A DNA stretch of 64,000 bases from Planctomycetaceae bacterium (GCA_021732995.1 JAKFWA010000029.1:1-64000), one strand, 5' to 3'. Counted from the stretch's first letter, positions 36,256-45,667 are shown. The notes: generated from the letters alone by a model not told the origin. Translations and numbers: made by a program.

Positions 36256-36318
36256 CGTCTGCACCGAGTTTCGGTGCGGACGATTACCCGTGTTTGCTTG
36301 AACTCGCGCGGGTAATCG
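36256..36318. repeat. Two consecutive hairpins before the DinB-family gene
   Basis: The first hairpin pairs CGTCTGCACCGA with TCGGTGCGGACG (36256-36282, 3-base loop). The second pairs CGATTACCCG with CGGGTAATCG (36281-36318, 18-base loop), overlapping by two bases. They sit 46 bp before the ATG of the DinB-family gene, so they could form a structured 5' leader. Confidence 0.55.
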
Positions 36319-36363
36319 GCAACATCAGAAACGCTCAGTCAGATGTCCTACAGGAGCAGGCCG

Positions 36364-36849
36364 ATGTCTTTTGTCAAAAGTGTGCAGCGTTTGCTGGTCG
36401 CTCATCGTGAGCGAACACTGGAACTCATCACCGCCATTGAACAACTGCCTGACCCTCAGGCGGCAATCAGTTGGCAGCCGGGGCCTGGGCGGGCTCATAT
36501 CGGCTGGCAGTTGATGCACATCGGGATTACCGAAGAACTGTTTGCCACGGAGCGTCTCAGCAACACTCAACCGGGTTTTCCTGAGTACCGCGAACGGTTT
36601 CAGCGTGGCAGTTCGCCCGATGATCGCGTGCCGCCCGTCGCCGAGATCCGTTCGGTGCTGAGTCAGTCGCGCGAGCACCTGCTGGCGACGCTAAGTCAGC
36701 TCAGTGACGACGACCTGCAGACGATCCCGGCTGGGCTAGCCGCGCGCGGCTGGACCTTGGAGAAGGCGTTGCAGATCGTGTGCTGGCATGAGCCGCATCA
36801 TCAGGGGCAGGCTCACATCACGCTGAACTTGTTCAAGAACCGGGCCTGA
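36364..36849 (+). CDS. DinB-family protein
   Basis: The 161-residue four-helix-bundle protein of the DinB/YfiT-like superfamily has predicted metal-ligand histidines in WQLMHIGI and WHEPHHQGQ. Length is typical. These proteins are often thiol-dependent transferases or detoxification enzymes in other bacteria; in planctomycetes their roles are unknown. I chose ATG 36364 with GGAGCAGG upstream. MATE transporter gene follows 111 bp later on the same strand. Confidence 0.82.
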   Translation: MSFVKSVQRLLVAHRERTLELITAIEQLPDPQAAISWQPGPGRAHIGWQLMHIGITEELFATERLSNTQPGFPEYRERFQRGSSPDDRVPPVAEIRSVLSQSREHLLATLSQLSDDDLQTIPAGLAARGWTLEKALQIVCWHEPHHQGQAHITLNLFKNRA

Positions 36850-36960
36850 TGTGGCCCCGGTAGGCTGCTGAGTCGTCAGACGAGCGATTGGTCATCATGA
36901 TCTGGGGCACCGGTTCGTAAGCGGCGAGCCGGTGTCTTGTCGCTCCAGGAATGCACCTCG

Positions 36961-38409
36961 ATGCCCGATACTCCCGACGCAGCGTCGATCGAGCAGCCGC
37001 AACTTGAATCGCGGTTGCTGTACGGTGATCTGCGTCGGCAGGTCTTGTGGCTCGCCCTGCCGGTGTTGGCTGAGCAGTTGCTGAACTACGCGGTGGGTCT
37101 GACGGATACGTTCCTGTCGGGACGGATCAGCGCCGACGCGACCTCCGCTGTCGGAATCGGCGCGTACGTGAACTGGCTGGTCGAGATCATCTTTGCGGTG
37201 ATCGGCGCTGGGACCTCGGCGCTGGTAGCTCGACATTGGGGAGCACGGGAACGCGATGCCGCGAACCGCATCGCCAGTTGCGCGCTGGCATTAGCCCTGG
37301 TGCTGGGAGTGTTGGCCGCAGCCACGCTTTACGCATTCGCGCCTGCCTTTGGCGCAGCCTTGGGGCTTAAGCCGCACGTGAATGAAGTCACGACTCGTTT
37401 TCTGCGGATCAGTTGCATTGGCCATCTCTTCAGCAGCATCTGTTTCATCGGCGGTTCAGTCCTGCGCGGCTCGGGCCAGATGCGCGTGCCGATGGTCGTC
37501 CTGGGCTGCGTGAGCGTGCTCAATGTCGTGCTGACCTCAACACTGGTCTTCGGTGTAAAGGGCATCACCGACGGCTGGGGCGTGGAAGGTATCGCCGTTG
37601 GAACGGTGATCGCTCGCAGTTTTGGGGCGGCATTGATGGGCGTCGTCCTCGCGACTGGCCGGACGCAGCTAAGAGCCAGCCCAAGCCTGCAAGCGCTGCG
37701 AGACTGGGAATCCGTCAAACGTATTCTGCGGATTGGCGCACCGGCGGCGTGTGATGGGCTGCTGATGTGGCTGGGTCACATGACCTTCGTCCGCATCATC
37801 GCGAGCCTGGGCTCGAACACGGACGAGAACCCGGCGCTGGCCGCTCACATGGTGTTCATTCAGGTCGAAGCGGTCACCTACTTGCCCGCCTGGGCGTGGG
37901 GCACGGCGGCCGCGACCATGATCGGGCAATGCCTGGGAGCCAACCTGCCCGACCGGGCGCGTCAGAGCGCCCACGTGGCCGCCCGGCAGGTGTGCGTGCT
38001 GGGCACGCTGGTCATGCTGCTGTTCTATTTCGCGTCCGGGCAGATTTACTCCTTTATGCACCAGGACCCGGCAGTCGGAGCGTTTGGCGCGCCGGCGCTG
38101 GCGGCACTGGCATGGATGGAGGTGCCGCTCGTCATCGCAATCGTCTACACGGCATCCATCCGCGGAGCTGGAGACACCGTCGCACCGCTGGTGATTAACT
38201 GCGCGTGCGTTTTCGGCATTCGCCTGACGGTGGGAGCACTCGGCGCGATTGTGCTCGACCTGGGCCTGTTCGGTGCCTGGCTCGGCATGGCCGTGGACGT
38301 CACCGTGCGAGCGATCGTGTTCTCGATCTACTTCCGCTACGGACGCTGGTCGCGACCGCACATGCCACTTCCACATGACGAGCACTCTGAACCCGTACAT
38401 CCCGCGTGA
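36961..38409 (+). CDS. MATE-family multidrug/sodium efflux transporter
   Basis: The 482-residue membrane protein has 12 hydrophobic segments in two homologous halves. The first half shows LWLALPVLAEQLLNYAVGLTDTFLSG and the second RIGAPAACDGLLMWLGHMTF, both typical MatE repeats of the NorM/DinF type. It exports drugs or metabolites using a Na+ or H+ gradient. The ATG at 36961 is preferred over an in-frame start 24 bp upstream. Its stop lies two bases from the stop of the convergent DUF1549/DUF1553 gene, so there is no room for a separate terminator. Confidence 0.92.
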   Translation: MPDTPDAASIEQPQLESRLLYGDLRRQVLWLALPVLAEQLLNYAVGLTDTFLSGRISADATSAVGIGAYVNWLVEIIFAVIGAGTSALVARHWGARERDAANRIASCALALALVLGVLAAATLYAFAPAFGAALGLKPHVNEVTTRFLRISCIGHLFSSICFIGGSVLRGSGQMRVPMVVLGCVSVLNVVLTSTLVFGVKGITDGWGVEGIAVGTVIARSFGAALMGVVLATGRTQLRASPSLQALRDWESVKRILRIGAPAACDGLLMWLGHMTFVRIIASLGSNTDENPALAAHMVFIQVEAVTYLPAWAWGTAAATMIGQCLGANLPDRARQSAHVAARQVCVLGTLVMLLFYFASGQIYSFMHQDPAVGAFGAPALAALAWMEVPLVIAIVYTASIRGAGDTVAPLVINCACVFGIRLTVGALGAIVLDLGLFGAWLGMAVDVTVRAIVFSIYFRYGRWSRPHMPLPHDEHSEPVHPA

Positions 38410-38410
38410 C

Positions 38411-40759
38411 TCAACTGCGTAAGTTGGTTTCAGCGAGATTCAGCAGCAGTCGCATGACTGAAGTCCACGCAGCGAGTTCGGACTTTGGAACATCGTCGGT
38501 CTGCGGCGCGAGGCCGGTCGAGAGCAATTCTTTCGCAGTGGCCTCGTCGGAGAACTCGGAGCGACTGCTCTTCAGGAAGTCTTGTAACGCAGCGGTTTCT
38601 TCCGCGTTGGGCGATCGAGAAGTCGCCCAACGGAAGGCGAAGTTCAGACGCGATGCGTCGTCGGTTCCACCATCTTTGAGCGTACGTGCGGCGAAGACTC
38701 GGGCCGCTTCAAGGAACGTTGGGTCATTGAGCAGCACCAGCGCCGACAACGGCGTGTTCGAGCGACTGCGTTGAGCCGTGCATTCCTCACGTCGTGGCGC
38801 ATCAAATGCCTTCAGCATCGGATGTAGGAACTGACGCTGCCAGTGCATGTAGACACCGCGTCGCCACTGACGTTGATCCGTGTGAGACACATAGTCGCGC
38901 GTCGGGAAGTTGAGATACTTGTAATACCCGGCTGGCTGATAGGGTCGCACGCTCGCACCGCCGACGTCTGAAACCAGCAAGCCGCTCATCGCGAGTGCGT
39001 TGTCGCGAATGAATTCGGCGGACAAACGAAAACGTCCCTGCCGCGCGAACAGGCGGTTCTCGGGGTCCTTATTCGCCATACCCGGCTTGTCCGCGTAAGA
39101 CACTCGCTGATAAGCCTGACTGAGTGCGATGTGCTTCATCAGATGCTTCACGCTCCAGCCGCCCTCGACGAACTCATAGGCCAGACGATCCAGCAGCTCC
39201 GGTTGATCGGGCGGTTCGCCCTGCCCGCCAAAGTCTTCGAGCGACCTGCACAGGCCGCTGCCGAACATCAGATACCACAGCCGGTTGACCATCACGCGAG
39301 CTGTCAGCAAACCGGCGCCGCGATCCTTATCCATCAGCCAGTTGGCGACATCGAGACGACTGACTCGCGAGCCGGTGGTTTGAGCTTTGCCCAGGAACTC
39401 TGGCACAGCGGACTGCATGACAGGACCGGAATCGTCCATCCAGTTGCCGCGCGGCAGCAGCCGGACGGTACGCGGAGCGATCGACACCGTGACCATCGTC
39501 AGCCGAGCCGACTTCTTAGCCTCCGCCAGTTCCTTCTCCGCAGCGGCAAGTTTCGCCGCCTGCTCTTTGCGCGCGGCTTCGGATTGAGCTTTCAGCTCCA
39601 CGATGTGCTTCTCAAGTTCCGCGATGCGCGTTCGCTCACGACGCGAGAGCACCGGGATCTCAGGCGCACGGACCGTCGGCGATTTGTCGCTGCCCTTCTT
39701 CAGATGCTGAGCCTCGTCAATGTCCGAGAACGCGGCGATCAGGGCGTAGAAATCTTTCTGCGTGTACGGGTCAAACTTGTGATTGTGGCATTGAGCACAT
39801 CCCAGCGTGCCACCCAACCAGACCGCAGACAGGTTCCGCGTGCGATCCGCGGCGTACATCGCGAGGTATTCTTTTTCCTGCACACCGCCTTCATGCGATG
39901 TCTGCAGCAGGCGGTTGTAGCCCGACGCGATTTTCTGATCGATCGTCGATTGCGGCAGCAGGTCACCGGCCAGTTGCTCGCGCGTGAACTGATCGAACGG
40001 CAGGTCGTCGTTGAAGGCATCAATCACCCAATCGCGATACGGCGAGATATGATGCTCCTGGTCGCCGTGATAGCCCACGGTGTCCGCATAACGGACCAGG
40101 TCGAGCCAATACACCGCCATCCGCTCACCGAACGCCTCCGACGCCAGAAAGCGATCCGCCCAGCGTTCCCACGCATTGGATTCTTTGTCAGCCAGCCACT
40201 CATCAAGTTCAGTGGGTGACGGAGGCAGACCGCGCAAGTCGAAACTTAAACGTCGCAGCAGCGTGACTCGATCCGCGATCGCAGCCGCTTGCACTCCGGC
40301 GCGGCGTTGTCGGTCAAACAGAAAATTGTCGATCCAGTTGCTCGCCACTTCACCCTGCGCCAGTGCGGGCGGATTGTGTCGCACCGGTGGAACATAGGCC
40401 CAATGCGTTTCCCATTGAGCCCCCTGCTCGATCCAGCGTTTGAGAATGTTGATCTCAGCCACCGAGAGCTTCTTACCGAGCTTGGGCGGCGGCATCATCT
40501 CGTCAGGATCGCGCGAAGTAATGCGTCGCACGAGTTCACTGCGTTCGGGATGTCCGGCTTCAATGGCGGCAAGAGCAGCACCACTCGGCTTCTGATCAAG
40601 TCTCAGATCCGCTTCGCGATGTGACTCGTCCGGACCATGACACGCGATGCACTTGTCCGACAGGATCGGACGCACATCGCGGTTGAAATCCACCTTGTCG
40701 GCGGCAGAGACGCTCCCGCTGAGGATGAAAACTGCTGCAAGTAAGATTCTCACCGCCAT
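38411..40759 (-). CDS. CxxCH / DUF1549 / DUF1553 domain protein (planctomycete cytochrome)
   Basis: The 782-residue secreted protein has a cleavable signal peptide (residues 1-19). It has a planctomycete cytochrome C domain with heme motif CIACH (about residues 37-41) in NRDVRPILSDKC, a DUF1549 region (YWLDLVRYADTVGYHGD; second CxxCH, CAQCH, in GTLGCAQCHNHKFDPYT), a charged coiled coil (about 380-415), and the C-terminal DUF1553 (RVMVNRLWYLMFGSGL and FARQGRFRLSAEFIRDNALA). Such proteins are usually encoded beside a DUF1501 gene, but the nearest DUF1501 here is more than 10 kb away. Probable periplasmic electron-transfer or surface-linked catabolic role; unproven. Confidence 0.93.
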   Translation of the reverse strand: MAVRILLAAVFILSGSVSAADKVDFNRDVRPILSDKCIACHGPDESHREADLRLDQKPSGAALAAIEAGHPERSELVRRITSRDPDEMMPPPKLGKKLSVAEINILKRWIEQGAQWETHWAYVPPVRHNPPALAQGEVASNWIDNFLFDRQRRAGVQAAAIADRVTLLRRLSFDLRGLPPSPTELDEWLADKESNAWERWADRFLASEAFGERMAVYWLDLVRYADTVGYHGDQEHHISPYRDWVIDAFNDDLPFDQFTREQLAGDLLPQSTIDQKIASGYNRLLQTSHEGGVQEKEYLAMYAADRTRNLSAVWLGGTLGCAQCHNHKFDPYTQKDFYALIAAFSDIDEAQHLKKGSDKSPTVRAPEIPVLSRRERTRIAELEKHIVELKAQSEAARKEQAAKLAAAEKELAEAKKSARLTMVTVSIAPRTVRLLPRGNWMDDSGPVMQSAVPEFLGKAQTTGSRVSRLDVANWLMDKDRGAGLLTARVMVNRLWYLMFGSGLCRSLEDFGGQGEPPDQPELLDRLAYEFVEGGWSVKHLMKHIALSQAYQRVSYADKPGMANKDPENRLFARQGRFRLSAEFIRDNALAMSGLLVSDVGGASVRPYQPAGYYKYLNFPTRDYVSHTDQRQWRRGVYMHWQRQFLHPMLKAFDAPRREECTAQRSRSNTPLSALVLLNDPTFLEAARVFAARTLKDGGTDDASRLNFAFRWATSRSPNAEETAALQDFLKSSRSEFSDEATAKELLSTGLAPQTDDVPKSELAAWTSVMRLLLNLAETNLRS

Positions 40760-40805
40760 AGCACACCTCGCATCAATAACAGCAGCCGCTCAGCATTACA
40801 GGATT

Positions 40806-40985
40806 TGAAACACAGAGAAACAGAGGTCACAGACAGGAATTACAGCGACCAGTGTCAGCTAGCAGTACCGCGACCGCGAGGGAGCGGCCAATGCCGCGAT
40901 CCTGAAAGCCGCTTCCTGACGGTCGCGGTACTGCTACACGTTCTGCACTCCAAACCTCTGTGATCTCCGTGCCTCAGTGTTTCCA
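40806..40985. repeat. Outer palindromic repeat arms (AAACACAGAG family) carrying a nested palindrome
   Basis: The left arm (about 40806-40834) and right arm (about 40955-40985) are imperfectly complementary, with the recurring theme GAAACACAGAG...CTCTGTG. The same theme forms an almost perfect hairpin at 47739-47820. Here the two arms are pushed apart by about 120 bp that contain a second, unrelated palindrome. Confidence 0.65.
40860..40936. repeat. Nested palindrome, perfect 17-bp arms
   Basis: TAGCAGTACCGCGACCG (40860-40876) pairs perfectly with its complement at 40920-40936. Inside, AGCGGC/GCCGCT-type segments can extend the pairing. It is located between the arms of another palindromic repeat. 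Confidence 0.75.
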
Positions 40986-40991
40986 TCTTCC

Positions 40992-41429
40992 TCAGGAACT
41001 AGCCGCATCCGCAAACACGATGTCGATCGGCATGTCGATTTCCGGATTCAAGCTCTGGTGCACCGGGCAGTGCTTCGAGGCGTTGATGAGTTTGGCTCGG
41101 TCAGCCTCGTTGAGCTTCGCTGCCTTGTCCGCCGGAATGGTCACCGTAACTGGCAACCGGGCGATGCGGCGGACGGGTTGCTGGACCATCTCTTTGCTGA
41201 CGCGCACCTGCGTGCCCGTAATGTCCAGACTATGCCGCTCGGCGACGATGCCCATGATCGTCATCACGCAAGCTCCGAGTGCGGTCGCTACCAGATCTGT
41301 CGGCGAAAAGCTCTCGCCCTTGCCGTGATTGTCGACCGGAGCATCCGTCGTCAGCGTGGCATGCGACGGTCCGTGTTCCGCGCGACAACGCAGCTGACCT
41401 TCGTAGGCAAGTTGAATCTCTACCGCCAT
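40992..41429 (-). CDS. OsmC-family peroxiredoxin-like protein
   Basis: The 145-residue OsmC/Ohr-superfamily protein has the two reactive cysteines in ALGACVMT and KHCPVHQSL, preceded by GESFSPTDLVATA. It is likely a thiol-dependent reductase for organic hydroperoxides. Length is typical (135-145). Its minus-strand start lies 42 bp from the terminator downstream of leuD, so it forms its own unit. The palindromic repeats between it and the DUF1549/DUF1553 gene start 7 bp beyond its stop. Confidence 0.93.
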   Translation of the reverse strand: MAVEIQLAYEGQLRCRAEHGPSHATLTTDAPVDNHGKGESFSPTDLVATALGACVMTIMGIVAERHSLDITGTQVRVSKEMVQQPVRRIARLPVTVTIPADKAAKLNEADRAKLINASKHCPVHQSLNPEIDMPIDIVFADAASS

Positions 41430-41470
41430 GCAGCACCTTCTCTCGTTAACAACGTCATCACAGTGAACTC

Positions 41471-41506
41471 AAAACAAAAAGCCCGCCGAGATGAGGAAGG
41501 GCGGAC
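41471..41506 (-). terminator. Intrinsic terminator of the leuCD unit
   Basis: On the minus strand, GTCCGCC and GGCGGGC form a 7-bp stem (one wobble) with a 12-base loop, followed by TTTTTGTTTT. It lies about 96 bp after the leuD stop and before the OsmC gene. Confidence 0.8.
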
Positions 41507-41601
41507 GTTGTGTCTCCCTTCGCGATCTTAGCGAGCTTCTGTTGAACGTCTTCGGGCCGAGGTCTCCTTCGAGTAACTCAGCCGCCTCTTAGGTTTTCAG
41601 T

Positions 41602-42195
41602 CTACGACTTGAAGCCATTCAGATACGGCAGCTTACCTGCCGTCGCGCGAATGGCGTCCTTGTTATCCAGCAGCTGAGCCAGGAAGTCCCAGTTGCCGCT
41701 CGTCAGAGCCGATCTCGCGGACTCGGGCATCTGGCTGGGGATCGACTCGTTCCCCGTGGAAACGACCTGCGCGACCAAATCCACAGTCAGCAACTTCGGC
41801 GGATTCGACTTGATCTGCTCGCACAGCTTCGCGAGTTCGGCTCGCGGCAGAGTCACGCACGGAATACCCAGCGACGTGCAGTTACCAAAGAAGATTTCGG
41901 CGAACGATTCCGCGACGACGGCCTTCACGCCCCAGCGCATCAGCGATTGAGGAGCGTGCTCGCGCGACGATCCACAACCGAAGTTGCGGCCCGAAACCAG
42001 AATGCTGCCGGCCTTGAACTTGGCGTCATCGAAGGGGTGATTCGGATCCTGCTTGCGGTCGTCCTCGAAGGCGTACTGACCAATTCCATCAAAGGTCACG
42101 CAGCGCAGATAACGCGCGGGAATGATGCGGTCAGTGTCGATGTCATCCAGAAACAACGGGATGCCACTACCAGAAACTTGTTGAACTTTGCTCAT
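41602..42195 (-). CDS. leuD: 3-isopropylmalate dehydratase small subunit
   Basis: The 197-residue product is the swivelling small subunit of isopropylmalate isomerase in leucine biosynthesis. Signatures are [16 protein letters not shown] (residues 15-30), [14 protein letters not shown] (69-82) and CTSLGIPCV. Length and motif spacing match LeuD. It starts 66 bp after the leuC stop and shares its transcript; a terminator follows. It forms a heterodimer with LeuC. Confidence 0.97.
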   Translation of the reverse strand: MSKVQQVSGSGIPLFLDDIDTDRIIPARYLRCVTFDGIGQYAFEDDRKQDPNHPFDDAKFKAGSILVSGRNFGCGSSREHAPQSLMRWGVKAVVAESFAEIFFGNCTSLGIPCVTLPRAELAKLCEQIKSNPPKLLTVDLVAQVVSTGNESIPSQMPESARSALTSGNWDFLAQLLDNKDAIRATAGKLPYLNGFKS

Positions 42196-42261
42196 AGTGA
42201 TTTCGTATTCAAAACGTTTTGTAAGGCGAAAAGGAAGAAGGGTTGTATCGAGTCGTCAAAC

Positions 42262-43671
42262 TCAAGCCTTGAACTGACGCACGTCGGTGACCGCTCCACG
42301 AATGGCTGCAGCGGCGACCATCGCGGGACTCATCAGCAGCGTGCGACCCGTCGGGCTACCCTGACGGCCCTTGAAGTTGCGGTTACTGGACGACGCACAC
42401 ACTTCGCGGCCCTTCAGCTTGTCAGGGTTCATCGCCAGACACATCGAACAACCGGCTTCACGCCATTCGAAACCGGCCTCTTCGAAGATCTTATTGAGAC
42501 CTTCCTTCTCAGCCTGCTCACGCACCAGTTGCGAACCGGGCACAACCAAAGCACGCACGGCCGAGGACACCTTGTGGCCCTTCACGATCGAAGCCGCTTC
42601 ACGCAGGTCCGAGATCCGCGAGTTCGTGCAGGAACCGATGAATGCCACGTCGATCTTCAGTCCGGCGATCGGCTGACCTTCCTTGAGTTCCATGAAGTCC
42701 AACGCCTCACGCACACCAACCTGATCACGGGCCGGGAAGCTGGCTACGGTCGGCAGCTTCTCGCTGACGCCCACTGACTGACCGGGATTGATGCCCCAAG
42801 TGACAGTTGGCTCGATGTCGGCGGCGTTGTATTTCACCACGTCGTCGTATTGAGCACCGGGTGCGGAAGCGAGACTCAACCACCACTTCGCCGCAGCATC
42901 GAACGCCGCACCGGTCGGTGACAGTGGGCGGCCACGGAGGTAGTCGACGGTCGTCTGATCGGGGTTGATGTAACCGCAGCGAGCACCACCTTCGATCGAC
43001 ATGTTGCAGACGGTCATGCGTTCTTCCATCGACATGCGATCGAACACATCGCCAGCGAATTCGTAGGCGTAACCCACGCCGCCTTCCACACCGAGCTTCT
43101 GAATGATGTAGAGCACGACGTCCTTCGCATACACGCCGGTACCAAGCGTCCCATTGACTTCAATGCGGCGGACCTTCGGACGATTCATGGCCAGCGTCTG
43201 CGTTGCCAGCACATGTGCCACCTGGCTGGTGCCGATACCGAATGCGATGCAGCCGAAGGCACCGTGCGTACTCGTGTGGCTGTCGCCGCAAGCGAGCGTG
43301 ATGCCCGGTTGAGTCAGTCCTTGCTCGGGGCCGACAACGTGCACAATACCCTGACGCTTGTCATCGATGTTCAGCAGCGTGACACCAAACTCGCGGCAGT
43401 TCTTTTCAATGGCCGACATCATCTCTTCAGCGAGCACGTCCAAGAACGGGCGGGCCTGATTGTCGGTCGGAATAATGTGGTCAACGGTCGCCAGAGTTCG
43501 TTCGGGGAACATGACCTTCAGCTTGCGGTCGCGCAGCATCTCGAAGGCTTGCGGGCTGGTGACTTCATGAATCAGGTGCTGACCAATGAAGAGCTGCGTC
43601 TGCCCGGAAGGCAACGTCCCAACGGTGTGAAGATCCCAGACTTTGTTGAAGAGATTACGTGTGTCGCTCAT
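42262..43671 (-). CDS. leuC: 3-isopropylmalate dehydratase large subunit
   Basis: The 469-residue aconitase-family large subunit interconverts 2- and 3-isopropylmalate in leucine biosynthesis. It carries the [12 protein letters not shown] motif (about 129-140), [16 protein letters not shown] and [10 protein letters not shown], which hold the three cysteines of the 4Fe-4S cluster. Length is exact for the LeuC family. The ATG at 43671 is the first of the frame. A long (739 bp) upstream region without genes precedes it and could hold leader regulation, but no leucine-rich leader peptide is apparent. Confidence 0.97.
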   Translation of the reverse strand: MSDTRNLFNKVWDLHTVGTLPSGQTQLFIGQHLIHEVTSPQAFEMLRDRKLKVMFPERTLATVDHIIPTDNQARPFLDVLAEEMMSAIEKNCREFGVTLLNIDDKRQGIVHVVGPEQGLTQPGITLACGDSHTSTHGAFGCIAFGIGTSQVAHVLATQTLAMNRPKVRRIEVNGTLGTGVYAKDVVLYIIQKLGVEGGVGYAYEFAGDVFDRMSMEERMTVCNMSIEGGARCGYINPDQTTVDYLRGRPLSPTGAAFDAAAKWWLSLASAPGAQYDDVVKYNAADIEPTVTWGINPGQSVGVSEKLPTVASFPARDQVGVREALDFMELKEGQPIAGLKIDVAFIGSCTNSRISDLREAASIVKGHKVSSAVRALVVPGSQLVREQAEKEGLNKIFEEAGFEWREAGCSMCLAMNPDKLKGREVCASSSNRNFKGRQGSPTGRTLLMSPAMVAAAAIRGAVTDVRQFKA

Positions 43672-44410
43672 GCGGTACTCAAATTACGAAGACGAACAGG
43701 CGGGAAAGCCAAAGCCGAGCGTAAGTGATACGGACTCAGCAGGCCTTTTTGAATGCTGTGCTTGCGGTTTTCCTGCAATCAGATGGTGCTGATGCGTTCC
43801 ACGGCGGTCATGCTCAGCGTGACGGTCAGATGCTGACGTGAATCACCGCGTCAAGGCAGATCCGGAGCACTTGAGCTTGGAACGGGAGCACACAGTCTGA
43901 TGGCAGACGTCAATTTCAGTCGCCGTTTGACACGCAATTCCTGCAAATGGGATCGCTCGATTACGGGAAGCTGATCCGATTCTGCAGATTGCGTTGCAGG
44001 CGGTTTTGCCATTGGCGATTTTCGCCGAACGGGACCGATAGAGAAGGGCCAATCTTTCAAAACATGGCCTTTAGGCGTGTTTTGCCTCACTTGCACCATG
44101 AGAGACCGCACCTTGAGTCGTCGTTCCGCGTCCGCTTGTAACAATCCCGCCAGTCGTAACGTGACTCGCCGATTCCACCTGCCAATTGCCACTCTGCTGT
44201 GTGAATTCCGTTGTGAATAGCTTGTGCGGGCCTACAATTCAGCCTGCACGCCGTTGGACGGACCCGACTTGGTGGCCGGCGTGATCCTCAGCTTCCCACT
44301 CGTCAAAACTTACCGCTCGAAGGTTAGCACTCTTCCCACAGCCCGGACGGGCCGTGCGTAGCTCAGTGTTCTTCGCGGTCTTTCTCGTCCTTGTTCCTCA
44401 CTGGGTAACA
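43672..44410. other. Long divergent intergenic region between leuC and the reductase gene
   Basis: This region of 739 bp holds no convincing gene. Open frames on both strands look like random Arg/Ser-rich translations. It carries the likely promoter of the plus-strand reductase at 44211-44238. The leuC promoter must lie in the left half but I cannot place it. Confidence 0.5.
44211..44238 (+). promoter_or_regulatory. Sigma-70-like promoter for the reductase gene
   Basis: TTGTGA (44211-44216) and TACAAT (44233-44238) are spaced by 16 bp, close to the bacterial housekeeping consensus. The 5' leader to ATG 44411 would be about 165 nt. Confidence 0.45.
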
Positions 44411-45550
44411 ATGAACTACCACATTTTGTTGACCGGCGCCACCGGTCTTCTGGGACGTTACTTGCTTAAGGACCTGTTGCTGGCCGACGTTCCCGTCGCG
44501 GTTGTGGTTCGCCGCTCACGCCGCACCTCGGCTCAAGAGCGAGTTGACGCCATGATGGCCACCTGGGACCAGATGCTCGGCCGCGAACTGCCTCGCCCGA
44601 AGGTTCTGGATGGTGACCTGTGCTCCAACAATCTGGGGCTGAGCGACGTTGATCTCGACTGGATCTCTGAGAACTGCGACTCGGTGCTGCACAACGCAGC
44701 CAGCCTGACGTTCGTCTCGACGGACCCACAAGGCGAGCCTTGGTTGTCCAACGTGCTCGGAACGCAGAACGTCCTCAACGTCTGCCGTCAGACCGAAATC
44801 AAAGACTTCCATCACGTCTCAACTTCTTATGTGTGCGGTCTGCGCACCGGGAAGATTCTGGAGTCTGAACTGGACGTCGGCCAGACGCTCGGTAACGACT
44901 ACGAGAAGAGCAAAGTCCAATCAGAAACGCTTGTTCGTGAAGCGGACTTCTTGAGCCCTCCGACGATCTATCGTCCCGCGATCATCGTGGGTGACTCCAA
45001 TACCGGTTTCACGACAACGTTCCACGGCTTCTACGCCGCTCTGAATCTGGCTTACACGCTGACACGTTCGTTCGATTCGGAAATGGGGCGTCATGCTGAT
45101 ATCCCAACCCGTATCACTCTGACGGGTAGCGAACGCAAGAACTTCGTGCCTGTCGACTGGGTCTCGGCCGTGACGGCTCACATCGTCACTCATCCACAGT
45201 TCCACGGTAAGACGTTCCACCTGACGCCGACTCAGCCCGTGACCGCTGGCATGGTGCGCGACGTGCTCGAAGAAGCCTACAACTTCCGCGGAACCAACTT
45301 CGTCGGCCCGAATGCGGTCATCCAGGATCCGACCGAAGTTGAGCAACTCTTCTACGAACACATCCGTGTCTACAACTCGTACTGGCGCGACGACCCAACC
45401 TTCGACTGCTCCAATACGATTGAAGCCGCTCCACACCTGCCCTGCCCGATCATCGACATGCCCAAGCTGTTGATGCTCGCGAACAAGGCCATCGAGATGG
45501 ATTTCCGCTACAAGGACAAGGCCCCAACCCGCACTGCGGTCGAAGCCTAA
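44411..45550 (+). CDS. Thioester-reductase-like / fatty-acyl reductase-like SDR
   Basis: The 379-residue NAD(P)-dependent extended SDR is of the NAD_binding_4 (thioester reductase) type: Rossmann motif LLTGATGLLGRYLL, then HNAASLTFVS, VSTSYVCGLR and a YEKSK catalytic pair followed by IYRPAIIVGDSNTG. Related domains reduce acyl thioesters to aldehydes or alcohols. The frame is open to 44354, but ATG 44411 puts the Rossmann strand at the N-terminus. A strong terminator follows. No acyl-carrier or adenylating gene is next to it, so the substrate is open. Confidence 0.85.
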   Translation: MNYHILLTGATGLLGRYLLKDLLLADVPVAVVVRRSRRTSAQERVDAMMATWDQMLGRELPRPKVLDGDLCSNNLGLSDVDLDWISENCDSVLHNAASLTFVSTDPQGEPWLSNVLGTQNVLNVCRQTEIKDFHHVSTSYVCGLRTGKILESELDVGQTLGNDYEKSKVQSETLVREADFLSPPTIYRPAIIVGDSNTGFTTTFHGFYAALNLAYTLTRSFDSEMGRHADIPTRITLTGSERKNFVPVDWVSAVTAHIVTHPQFHGKTFHLTPTQPVTAGMVRDVLEEAYNFRGTNFVGPNAVIQDPTEVEQLFYEHIRVYNSYWRDDPTFDCSNTIEAAPHLPCPIIDMPKLLMLANKAIEMDFRYKDKAPTRTAVEA

Positions 45551-45628
45551 GTCGCCGGATCAATTCAACCTTGAGGCGTGGAATTCTCCCGCTTCAGTCG
45601 CTTCGAGTATCGACTCACTGGCAATCTG

Positions 45629-45667
45629 CAGCCGCGACGGATAATTCCGTCGCGGCTGTTTTGTTTT
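45629..45667 (+). terminator. Strong intrinsic terminator
   Basis: CAGCCGCGACGG and CCGTCGCGGCTG form a perfect 12-bp stem with a 6-base loop ATAATT, followed by TTTTGTTTT. It lies 79 bp after the reductase stop and 23 bp before the next gene's ATG, so it separates the two units. Confidence 0.92.

Noticed and set aside
34828-36264. 478-codon minus-strand open frame opposite putA
   Set aside because: It mirrors the aldehyde dehydrogenase domain, and its composition is typical of antisense translation in high-GC DNA.
39131-40219. 362-codon plus-strand open frame opposite the DUF1549/DUF1553 gene
   Set aside because: It is antisense to a gene with clear heme and DUF motifs; the product is Arg/Gln-rich without domains.
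40992-43671. A complete leucine biosynthesis operon
   Set aside because: Only leuC and leuD are present; the next minus-strand gene is OsmC behind a terminator, and no leuA or leuB is in the window.
43851-44192. 113-codon minus-strand open frame upstream of leuC
   Set aside because: It is Arg/Pro/Ser-rich, lacks a ribosome binding site and a family, and looks like chance in a long leader region.
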